A stretch of 64,000 nucleotides of DNA from Stieleria sp. JC731 (GTDB lineage Bacteria > Planctomycetota > Planctomycetia > Pirellulales > Pirellulaceae): NCBI RefSeq assembly GCF_020966635.1, contig NZ_JAJKFQ010000005.1:372001-436000 (forward strand). Direction: 5' to 3'. Of the stretch, positions 1 to 6,796 are shown piece by piece. Numbering within the stretch: the stretch's first letter is position 1; every line of letters begins with the position of its first letter. A model generated the notes under the pieces. The model did no database searches. It saw only the letters and a list, made by a program, of their open reading frames with translations, and was not told the origin of the DNA. Both the position numbers and the translations under genes were made by a program.

Positions 1-2
1 TT

Positions 3-287
3 GGGATGCAGATCTATGATGTTGTTCGGGGCATTGAAGCTCTTCGCGAATTCGAGCCACTGCGTTCAAGTTCGATCATTATCGGCGGCGAAGGTGATGC
101 CGCAGTGCTGGCAGCCTATGCCTCATTGATGTCGAAAGGTGTCGGGTATTTTGGGAGTGCGGATCTTCCGAAAAGCAATCGTGACGCACCCGATCTATTG
201 AATGTCAGTCGTGTGATTGAATTGGTGGATGTGCAGAAGATTGTCGAGTCGTCTCATTGGCCGCGGACGGAGTCGACGAGCGATTGA
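3..287 (+). CDS. C-terminal fragment of an alpha/beta-hydrolase-like (acetyl xylan esterase-type) protein
   Basis: The frame is open at the left edge, so only the last 94 or so codons are present and the true start lies outside. The text pattern, DVVRGIEALREFEP followed by IIIGGEGDAAVLAAYASL and near the end LLNVSRVIELVDVQKIVES and WPR, resembles the C-terminal half of the acetyl xylan esterase-like hydrolase domains common in planctomycetes. In that family the stretch around GEG corresponds to the nucleophile elbow region; here the second position is Glu, not the usual Ser, so this copy may be catalytically inactive. The gene ends just before a repeat cluster. Family assignment is tentative because most of the protein is missing. 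Confidence 0.5.
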   Translation, partial: GMQIYDVVRGIEALREFEPLRSSSIIIGGEGDAAVLAAYASLMSKGVGYFGSADLPKSNRDAPDLLNVSRVIELVDVQKIVESSHWPRTESTSD

Positions 288-299
288 GTTTTTTGAGAC

Positions 300-414
300 A
301 CGCAACCGCGGCTAACGCCGTTGCGGCTCATGTTGGTGTTTTAATAACCGTGGCTAGTGCCGATGCGGCTGATGTTGTTGGACTGAGCCGTGATCGCGCT
401 AGCGACGGTTTCTT
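300..414. repeat. Palindromic intergenic repeat, left copy of a duplicated block
   Basis: This block holds two forward units (AACCGCGGCTAACGCC followed by GCGGCTCATGTTG, and a variant at 346) and one reverse unit (ACTGAGCCGTG then GCGCTAGCGACGGTT). The block from ACGCAACCGCGG to GGTTTCTT recurs at 505-616 with few differences. Forward and reverse units can pair to form long hairpins. Confidence 0.85.
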
Positions 415-430
415 GGAGTATTGCGCGTTG

Positions 431-475
431 GCAGGCGGAGCCTGCGAGACATCACATGCGAGGCAGGAGCCTCGC
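431..475. repeat. Two adjacent short hairpins between the duplicated repeat blocks
   Basis: GCAGGC (431-436) pairs with GCCTGC (440-445), and GCGAGGC (458-464) pairs with GCCTCGC (469-475). Both have loops of 3-4 nt. They belong to a different repeat type from the flanking blocks and sit in the spacer between them. Confidence 0.7.
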
Positions 476-504
476 ACGAGCGTGTAGAGGAGATCGGTTA
501 AGGC

Positions 505-616
505 ACGCAACCGCGGCTAACGCCGATGCGGCGGATGTTGGTGTCCCAACCGCGGCTAATGCCGATGCGGCTCATGTTGTTGTACTGAGCCGTGATCGCG
601 CTAGCGACGGTTTCTT
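505..616. repeat. Palindromic intergenic repeat, right copy of the duplicated block
   Basis: This is an imperfect direct copy of 300-414 with the same order of units: forward at 509, forward at 548, reverse at 584. It sits just downstream of the convergently oriented coiled-coil gene. No ORF with coding character covers it. Confidence 0.85.
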
Positions 617-656
617 AAAACACCACGCAAGCGGCAACCCGACATTGCGATCCAAC

Positions 657-1463
657 TCAGTCTTCCATCAACAAAACACGCAGTTGCTCGACGGCTTGGT
701 CGACTTTGTCAGCTTCGACGGCGGCTTGTAGTGTTGTGAGGCGAAGCATCCGCCGAATATCGGGGTTTTCGACTTCTCGTGCGACATCCGAAAGCACGTC
801 GACGAGCACTTCTTTCGGGAGCCCGCGAGCGATTTCGATCGCGGCTTTCGCGGTTTGCAACCGCATTTCTCGATGACGCTGATCCATCATTTTCGCCTGC
901 TCGCGTTCTCGCATTTCGGCATGTTCACGCTCGCGCATCTCGCGTTCATGCATTTCTTTACGACGGACATCGAGTTCTTTTTCGTGGTGACGCTGATCCT
1001 CGAGATGACGTTCCATCTTTTCGACTTCTTCACGCAATCGATTGCGATGCTGTTCAAGCTCGCGCACTTCGTTTTGCATCGCTTCAAGGTGACGACGTTG
1101 TTCCTGCGATTCGCGCTCGATCCGATGTCGTTGCTCGTCACGTTCGCGCGCATGTTCTTCGACGATTCTTCGAAGCTCGCGCGGATCCATCAACTGCGGA
1201 CGGTTTCCCCGTTCGTTTGGTGGCGTGATTTGATCACGTGCCGAGGGACGGTCTGTTGGAGGACGAAGGGCGGGCGGACGATCAGGATTCGCAGGGCGTC
1301 GCTCGCCTTTCTGTTCAAAGATGACTTGTTCGACGTCGTTGAAGGGAGAGTCAACCAATGGCTGAAGTGTCGGCTCGTCTGCTAACGCGGTCGACCCCGC
1401 CAGGATGGTTGACGCGAAGAGCGTATTGGAAAGTAGCAATCGGATTGACTTTGCAGTATTCAT
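657..1463 (-). CDS. Exported Arg/Glu-rich coiled-coil protein of unknown function
   Basis: The 268-residue product starts with a signal peptide (hydrophobic residues about 8-27, likely cleavage after STALA/DE). A proline-rich linker follows at about 50-90. Residues about 90-200 form a dense charged helix, with runs such as REREHAEMREREQAKM and frequent Glu-Arg-His, typical of a long coiled coil. The last 60 or so residues (from AKAAIEIARGLPKEVL) look like a small helical domain. The coiled coil and the exported N-terminus suggest a periplasmic structural or scaffold role, but I do not recognise a named family. It is a single gene, with an intergenic repeat cluster downstream. Confidence 0.75.
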   Translation of the reverse strand: MNTAKSIRLLLSNTLFASTILAGSTALADEPTLQPLVDSPFNDVEQVIFEQKGERRPANPDRPPALRPPTDRPSARDQITPPNERGNRPQLMDPRELRRIVEEHARERDEQRHRIERESQEQRRHLEAMQNEVRELEQHRNRLREEVEKMERHLEDQRHHEKELDVRRKEMHEREMREREHAEMREREQAKMMDQRHREMRLQTAKAAIEIARGLPKEVLVDVLSDVAREVENPDIRRMLRLTTLQAAVEADKVDQAVEQLRVLLMED

Positions 1464-1686
1464 CGTCGTTGAACCGTGGAGGGAAGGGGAACCGCGGAGG
1501 AAGGAAGATACGATGTCTCGCCAGACCGGCGCAATCTCAGGCGATACCGTGATTGCGGACTGTGAGTGAACGCAACATCCATTGAAAAGCGTTCGCTCTT
1601 ACCAAGGCAATGGGAGAGCATTGTTGAACTCTATCTTAGCGTTTGCGTCGTGCAGACGCAGTGAACGACAACCGCTACCGGCGTCG

Positions 1687-2787
1687 CTACGCCAGCATGG
1701 CGGCGCTACAGGCCTTTGCCCACTTTTGATGAAAGGTTCCCAGTTTTTCGTTGGTTGGCTTCTCCAGTTCGATCGAAGAGCACAAACCGACAACACGATC
1801 AATATCGTTCCAAAGGTGTTCTGAAACCAGCGAAGGGATTTCGCGAAGCACCTGATCGATCGAGTGGGCGTGCTGAAGTTCTTCTTGTAGCACGTCCAGC
1901 AGGGGAGCACACCAAGAATCGATCGCCACAGCGGATGCGCCCAGAGCGATCAGTTTGGCAATGTCGTCTGCGGAGATTTCACCCGGAACGACCCAGAGGG
2001 GAAGTTCACTGAGATTGTTTCGGCGAAGGAATTTTCGAGTGCTCGCGACGATCGCCGCGATTTGTAAACCTTCGAATTCCGGATGATCGCAACGTAGGAA
2101 TAAGCCATCGGGGACGGCAGCGGTTGCCGCCGCCAGTTGTTCCTCAAGACGATAGGCATTGACCGAGACGAATACGGCCGAGGTCGGTGCCAAGCGCCGA
2201 AGTTGCTGCAGTTTATTCTTGGCTTGTTCGGCGGTGATGATGTCGGCTGGGAATGTCGACGCAGCGACATAGCCACCGCCAGAGATTGGACTGTCGGATT
2301 CCGAACGTTCCCAACGTTGCATCTGACGAGGTGAGTATGCAAATCGTCCCGACGGATCGCGGGCAGGTGCCAACCTGACGTCGATCAGTTTGGCGTGATC
2401 AAAATCATCGGTGGTGAAACCGTATCGTTCTGCTCGATAAGGGGCGATGCGAGGCAAGAATGATTGACGATCGGTGGAATCGGGTTCTTCGCCGTTTTCA
2501 ATGGGCCAAAACAATTCGCCGGGTTCACCATCCGTTTCCGAAAGGTCACGGCGCAAGGCCGAAACCACGATTTCTAAATTGGCGACCGAAGCGGCAAGTC
2601 GGCTCGCGATGATTGGCGGAAGATCTATCCAAGGCGGTTCGTACCAAAACAGCGGTCGAGTGATATCAACCGCAACATCATCGACGCGGCGTATGTTGGT
2701 TCGCGAAGACGACAAGCGACTCGTGGTCCACACTTCGTTCGATTTAGGTGGTAGCAGGTGGAGCCCAGCGAAACGGTCCGCGCTCAT
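1687..2787 (-). CDS. Diverged glutamate-synthase-like (FMN-barrel) protein
   Basis: The 366-residue protein is the last gene of the leftward operon and follows the GXGXG gene by 53 nt. The order GXGXG module next to a barrel module recalls the split glutamate synthase proteins (GlxC/GlxD and MgsB/MgsC types). Parts fit a glutamate synthase central domain: KLQQLRRLAPTSAVFVSV resembles the strand before the FMN site, and ISADDIAKLIALGASAVAID resembles the later TDGGLKTGRDV...ALGA region. The highly conserved GHDGGTGASP-type loop and the cysteine cluster of true GltB are not visible. It may therefore bind a different ligand or have lost catalysis. The assignment rests partly on context. Confidence 0.5.
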   Translation of the reverse strand: MSADRFAGLHLLPPKSNEVWTTSRLSSSRTNIRRVDDVAVDITRPLFWYEPPWIDLPPIIASRLAASVANLEIVVSALRRDLSETDGEPGELFWPIENGEEPDSTDRQSFLPRIAPYRAERYGFTTDDFDHAKLIDVRLAPARDPSGRFAYSPRQMQRWERSESDSPISGGGYVAASTFPADIITAEQAKNKLQQLRRLAPTSAVFVSVNAYRLEEQLAAATAAVPDGLFLRCDHPEFEGLQIAAIVASTRKFLRRNNLSELPLWVVPGEISADDIAKLIALGASAVAIDSWCAPLLDVLQEELQHAHSIDQVLREIPSLVSEHLWNDIDRVVGLCSSIELEKPTNEKLGTFHQKWAKACSAAMLA

Positions 2788-2840
2788 AGTCGATACTCAG
2801 AAAAGTGCGTTGGGCTGATAGGTTCGGCAAGTGCGTTCGG

Positions 2841-3674
2841 CTAGCGCCAATTGGGGACAACTTCGCCGCGAGCGGATCGTTCGGCATCGAGCTTTGCGAT
2901 CGGTATGATTCGCTGAAAATCTGACGCATCGCCTCGGATGCCCGCGCTGATCAACAGCAGCCCAAGTTGGACTTCTTGTTTCTTGCGCAGTTTGGTCTGC
3001 GTGACACCGGGAGCCAAGCTGGCGGCTTTGCCACGAATGAAAACCGCAACGTCGCTCAAGGGGTCGCCGAGATTGATTCCCGCATCGCCACCGATCACGA
3101 TCGTTCCACCGATCGCCCCCAAGCCGACTTCGTTACCAACGCTGCCACGGACGAACAAGCCACCGCCACGCATTGCCGCGCCGGCTCGGTCACCGGCAGA
3201 ACCATAGATGGCCAACGTTCCGCCGGTCATCGCGGTTCCTGCGGCATGACCGGCGTTGCCTCGGATTCGCACCGAGCCACTGGCCATGCCTTCGCCGACC
3301 CCATGGCCAACATTGCCAAAGACTTTGACGACGACTTGTCGGTGATGGGCAAAAGCGTAGTCACCTAGCGAGCCATTGACGCGAAGCTTACTGGGATGAT
3401 CGAGCCGCATCAAAGCGGAATGTTGCCCGTCGGCGTCGTCGATTTCGACGCGTGGAAGTTTATCATCGCGGTCATCAACCGGGATCGAATGGATGCGGCT
3501 GCGTAGTTCCGCATCGGTCAGTTTCAGCATCGAGAAGCGCATGCCTTCGGGGGATAGCAAGTCGCGGGACTCGCTATCGAAGACGGCTTCGGTGTCGCTC
3601 TTGATCTCGGTTTCGGAGTCAAGAGGCGAGCTGCTAAATGGCTTCGGGCCGGATGGTTTTGGTACGTGCGGCAT
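2841..3674 (-). CDS. GXGXG-motif protein (GltB C-terminal / FwdC-like module)
   Basis: The 277-residue product has an N-terminal region of about 90 residues. It then has at least four consecutive turns of the pattern G..G...G..M.GG.I.V.G..G (for example GNAGHAAGTAMTGGTLAIYG), the right-handed parallel beta-helix seen at the C-terminus of glutamate synthase large subunits and in formylmethanofuran dehydrogenase subunit C. As a free protein it resembles the GlxC/MgsB subunits of amidotransferase or N-methylglutamate synthase complexes. The chosen ATG overlaps the upstream phosphorylase by 41 nt; an internal ATG at 3539 is an alternative start. Its neighbours suggest a role in purine or nitrogen salvage, but no glutaminase gene is present in the window. 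Confidence 0.75.
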   Translation of the reverse strand: MPHVPKPSGPKPFSSSPLDSETEIKSDTEAVFDSESRDLLSPEGMRFSMLKLTDAELRSRIHSIPVDDRDDKLPRVEIDDADGQHSALMRLDHPSKLRVNGSLGDYAFAHHRQVVVKVFGNVGHGVGEGMASGSVRIRGNAGHAAGTAMTGGTLAIYGSAGDRAGAAMRGGGLFVRGSVGNEVGLGAIGGTIVIGGDAGINLGDPLSDVAVFIRGKAASLAPGVTQTKLRKKQEVQLGLLLISAGIRGDASDFQRIIPIAKLDAERSARGEVVPNWR

Positions 3675-4584
3675 GGATCACTCGTCGAACGATATGTTCC
3701 AGTTTAACTGCTGCAGCGTCTCCTGCCTGCAATACTTCGCTGTGATCGGCCACAATCGCGCGATCCGGGTCCGCTACATTGCTGACAATAGATAGCGCAA
3801 GCACCTCAATCCCGGCATTTGCCGCAACCAATACTTCCGGAACCGTACTCATCCCGACCACATCAGCGCCAATGCGTCGCATCATGCGATACTCAGCACG
3901 GGTTTCGTAGGTCGGCCCCAGGGTTGCTAGGTAGGTCCCTTGGGTCGCCGAAAAGCCGTGTGCCCGCGCGGCCGCGAGGGCAATTATGGCAAGTTCGGGG
4001 CTGTAGACGCTTTGGCAACGACGCAGCGATTGGCCATTAGCATTGTCTTTGCGATCGGGCGGAAAGAATTCACCGCGATGGTGCAGCCAATTGATGTGAT
4101 CGGTGATCACGAGCAAATCACCTACCCGCAACTTTGGATTGACGCCACCGGCAGCGTTGCTGGCGATCAACCGCTTGATGCCAAGCTGTGCCATGACTTC
4201 GATCGGAAACGCCACTTGCGGATTGGTCCATCCTTCGTAGCGATGAAGTCGTCCCGCCATGGCGATGATGGGGCCGCCTTGAAGCGTTCCGATAATCAGC
4301 TGCCCACGATGGCCGCTTGCGGTCGAATGGCCAAAACCGGGGATGTCCGAAAAAGGGATCGCCGTTGGGCTTTCGATCTTGTCGGCAAGCGAACCGAGTC
4401 CGCTGCCAAGAACGATTCCGGTGAAGTCGTTTCCGGCACTGTTTCCGGCACTGAACGTTTCCGCCTGGCAACGGCTACGAACGAAGTCCGCGGCGCGGTT
4501 GGCGTCATCCGATCGATCGGTCGACTGATTCATGTTTACTTGATCACCTCGTTTGCCGGCATCGCCAAAAGATAGGTCGGTCAT
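3634..4584 (-). CDS. Purine nucleoside phosphorylase, second copy
   Basis: The 316-residue product is a trimeric (class I) purine nucleoside phosphorylase that splits purine nucleosides with phosphate. Visible motifs are VLGSGLGSL (phosphate loop), HRGQLI, MAGRLHRYEGW, SNAAGGVN, the base-site loop GPTYETRAEYR and GADVVGMSTVPE. The residue at the position of human Asn243 is Asn (SIVSNVADP), the usual 6-oxopurine form. The start was set at the ATG that overlaps the previous gene's stop in an ATGA arrangement, giving translational coupling; longer upstream frames lie inside that gene. The N-terminus carries about 50 extra residues before the core. Confidence 0.9.
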   Translation of the reverse strand: MTDLSFGDAGKRGDQVNMNQSTDRSDDANRAADFVRSRCQAETFSAGNSAGNDFTGIVLGSGLGSLADKIESPTAIPFSDIPGFGHSTASGHRGQLIIGTLQGGPIIAMAGRLHRYEGWTNPQVAFPIEVMAQLGIKRLIASNAAGGVNPKLRVGDLLVITDHINWLHHRGEFFPPDRKDNANGQSLRRCQSVYSPELAIIALAAARAHGFSATQGTYLATLGPTYETRAEYRMMRRIGADVVGMSTVPEVLVAANAGIEVLALSIVSNVADPDRAIVADHSEVLQAGDAAAVKLEHIVRRVIHAARTKTIRPEAI

Positions 4585-5420
4585 GCGATCCGAACTTGTC
4601 CGACTTCGGCAACCACATCGCTCACAATTCGTTGCAGGCGAGGTGCGGCCTCGTTCGCCGTCGCAATGATCTCTTCGACGTTGGCTTCTTGAAGTGAATC
4701 GGGGAGGCACATGTCGGTGATCACGCTAAGCCCCAGAGTCTTCAGGCCACAATGCGCAGCGACGATCGTTTCTGGCACGGTGCTCATCCCAACAACGTCC
4801 GCCCCGATGGTTCGTAGGAACCGATACTCGGCACGTGTTTCTAAGTTCGGGCCTGCGACCGCGACGAAGACGCCGCGGTGGAGATGGATATCGGCGCGAC
4901 GACCGATAGCGATTGTGCGGTCGATCCAGGTGGGGTCGTAGGGAGCCGACATATCAGGGAACCGCGGTCCGAGTCGGTCGTCGTTGATACCGATCAGCGG
5001 ATTATCGCCCATCAGGTTGATCTGGTCATCGATCACCATGATGTCGCCTGAGTTGTAGTAGGGGTTCAATCCACCACAGGCGTTGCTGACGATCAGAAGT
5101 TCCGCACCGAGGCGTTTGAAAACGCGGACGGGCAGTGTGATCAATTTCAGCGGATAGCCTTCGTACATATGGAAGCGTCCTTCCATCGCAACGATCGGAA
5201 CGCCAGCGAGGTATCCACAAACCAATCGTCCGCGATGGCTAGTCGCGGTCGATTTCAGAAAGTGTGGGATTTCGTCGTAGTCGATCGATGCTTTGACGTC
5301 GATCTGTTCGACCAAGTTTCCCAGCCCGGTTCCCAGGATGATCGCAACCTTCGGTGTTTCCGGGAATACAGCGGAAATGGCTTTCGCCGCATCTTCGATT
5401 TTGTCAAACAGGTCTAACAT
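4581..5420 (-). CDS. Purine nucleoside phosphorylase, first copy
   Basis: The 279-residue product has the normal family length and all main motifs: ILGTGLGNL, SHRGRLV, MEGRFHMYEGY, SNACGGLN, GPNLETRAEYR and GADVVGMSTVPE. It catalyses phosphorolysis of purine nucleosides in the cytoplasm. At the position of human Asn243 it has Asp (VITDMCLPD). An Asp there is known to favour or permit 6-amino purines, so it may differ in base preference from the second copy directly downstream. It is the first gene of the leftward operon; the region above it has no gene and is the likely promoter site. Confidence 0.9.
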   Translation of the reverse strand: MLDLFDKIEDAAKAISAVFPETPKVAIILGTGLGNLVEQIDVKASIDYDEIPHFLKSTATSHRGRLVCGYLAGVPIVAMEGRFHMYEGYPLKLITLPVRVFKRLGAELLIVSNACGGLNPYYNSGDIMVIDDQINLMGDNPLIGINDDRLGPRFPDMSAPYDPTWIDRTIAIGRRADIHLHRGVFVAVAGPNLETRAEYRFLRTIGADVVGMSTVPETIVAAHCGLKTLGLSVITDMCLPDSLQEANVEEIIATANEAAPRLQRIVSDVVAEVGQVRIA

Positions 5421-5923
5421 GCCAAGTTGAATCGTAGGTGTACTGGATTGTGGATCGCGCCCCTATCATCGGCTCATTTGCATGTCGTGGCGAGGGGGCA
5501 ATAAACGCAGGTGCGAAGTCCATTTCATTGCCGTGCAATCGTGGGTGAATTGACTGGCCATTTGTCGGGGAGCGGGCACGTGAATGGACATTTGAATCGC
5601 CAAAGTAGTGTCGTACAGCCGTGACGATCGGAACTGCCCGAACCACCGGCACAATTGAAGTGGGATCAGGGGGGCTGAGTAAAAATGTTGCACTTAAACC
5701 GGTGAGTCAACATTGGGAAAGTCGATAGCCACTTCTGCACGAAGACCATGGGTCAGTGATCCACTGGAAACGTGACGTGTATGCCGCTGTTCGATCAGAT
5801 GTGTCGGCGGGTGATGATCTTTCGAAGACATCAATAGGCAAGTGCCCACCGGCACAGCTGACCACTATGGCTGATCGAAACGCGGCAAGCGCGACTGGCA
5901 AGACCCTTCCAAATTTTGTTCAT
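5421..5923. other. Gene-free region between divergent genes
   Basis: About 500 bases separate the phosphorylase operon (leftward) from the Cys-rich gene (rightward). Short frames here lack ribosome sites and protein-like composition. Both promoters should lie here, but I could not pick out a convincing -35/-10 pair. Confidence 0.5.
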
Positions 5924-5927
5924 GGAG
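5924..5927 (+). promoter_or_regulatory. Ribosome binding site of the Cys-rich gene
   Basis: GGAG lies 7 nt before the ATG at 5935, a good Shine-Dalgarno site that fixes this start. Confidence 0.7.
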
Positions 5928-5934
5928 AATCACG

Positions 5935-6534
5935 ATGCGTCGTGTAATCGTACCAGCTCTGTTGGCCATCGTTTTGGCCGCAGGATCGTCTGCCAACGCT
6001 AACGCGTTTGGCCTGTTTAGCAAATTGTGTAACAACGGCTGTGACACTTGTTGTGATGTCGAGCCAACTTGTGGCTGTGAAGCACCGGTTGATTGCGGAT
6101 GTGCAATGGAACCAGCTTGCGGTTGCGAAGTCGCTGCACCAACTTGCGGATGCGAAGTTGTTGATCCTTGCTGCGACAGCGGTTGCGGCAAAGTTCGTGG
6201 TGGCCTGTTGGCCAAATTGTTCGGCAAACGCGGTTGCGGTTGCGATTCGATCTGCGAGCCAGCTTGCGGATGCGAAGTTGCTGCTCCTTGCGGATGTGCT
6301 GCTGAACCAGCATGCGGATGCGAAGTTGCTGCTCCTACTTGTGGATGCGAAGTCGTTGATCCTTGCTGCGGACCAAAGCACAAGCCATTCGGTTTGCTGA
6401 AGAAGTTGTTCAGCTGCAAGTCTAGCTGCTGCGACAGCGGTTGCGCTTCGGCTTGCGAGCCAACTTGTGGCTGCGAAGTCATCGAACCAGCTTGCGGTTG
6501 CGAAGTTGCTGCTCCCGCTTGCGGCTGCCACTAG
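5935..6534 (+). CDS. Exported cysteine-rich repeat protein
   Basis: The 199-residue protein begins with a clear signal peptide (hydrophobic residues 3-18, likely cleavage after ANANA). The mature part holds about 39 cysteines, built from repeats of the type EPACGCEVAAPTCGCEV and doublets VDPCC. Three short hydrophobic-basic segments interrupt the repeats: FGLFSKLC, GGLLAKLFGKRG and FGLLKKLFSCKS. Older work on Pirellula-type planctomycetes described cystine-rich proteinaceous walls, so a disulfide-linked envelope role is plausible; metal binding is an alternative. The gene stands alone, with a good ribosome site and strong downstream hairpins, which suggests high expression. Confidence 0.85.
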   Translation: MRRVIVPALLAIVLAAGSSANANAFGLFSKLCNNGCDTCCDVEPTCGCEAPVDCGCAMEPACGCEVAAPTCGCEVVDPCCDSGCGKVRGGLLAKLFGKRGCGCDSICEPACGCEVAAPCGCAAEPACGCEVAAPTCGCEVVDPCCGPKHKPFGLLKKLFSCKSSCCDSGCASACEPTCGCEVIEPACGCEVAAPACGCH

Positions 6535-6606
6535 TAACTTGATCGAGTTGCTTCGGTCGGGTCAATAATTCCTCGAGGAGTTCCCGCCTAGCACCCAAGT
6601 TCAATG

Positions 6607-6651
6607 ATCGTCCACTGCTTGATGCTTCTCCCTGACAAGCAGTGACGATCG
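6607..6651 (+). other. Long near-perfect hairpin in the 3' region of the Cys-rich gene
   Basis: GATCGTCCACTGCTTG pairs with CAAGCAGTGACGATC with a single bulged C, giving a 15-bp stem with a 14-nt loop. There is no T-run after it, so it is probably an mRNA-stabilising or processing element, not the terminator itself. Confidence 0.7.
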
Positions 6652-6695
6652 TGCATCGCTCCGAGCTGTGACGCTGACCTAAGCGAAATCTCGAA

Positions 6696-6730
6696 AGCCC
6701 CGGTGATCAATCTGGTCACCGGGGCTTTTT
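6696..6730 (+). terminator. Rho-independent terminator
   Basis: AGCCCCGGTGA (6696-6706) pairs perfectly with TCACCGGGGCT (6716-6726) and is followed by TTTT. It terminates the Cys-rich gene and lies in a convergent gap, so it may also serve the esterase-sialidase gene from the other side. Confidence 0.9.
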
Positions 6731-6796
6731 GCTATTTGAGGCTCTTTTCAATTGATCGACAGCCTGTGACCGCCGGCAACCTGGCTGAATAAAACG

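Noticed and set aside
855-1385. Plus-strand frame of 176 codons
   Set aside because: It is the shadow of the charged coiled-coil gene on the other strand; its Phe/His/Leu-rich text mirrors Glu/Arg/His codons.
5865-6531. Two long minus-strand frames (203-205 codons) and a 130-codon plus frame across the Cys-rich gene
   Set aside because: They arise because the repeated Cys-Gly codons leave other frames free of stops; their products are low-complexity Ala/Ser or Gln/His repeats without ribosome sites.
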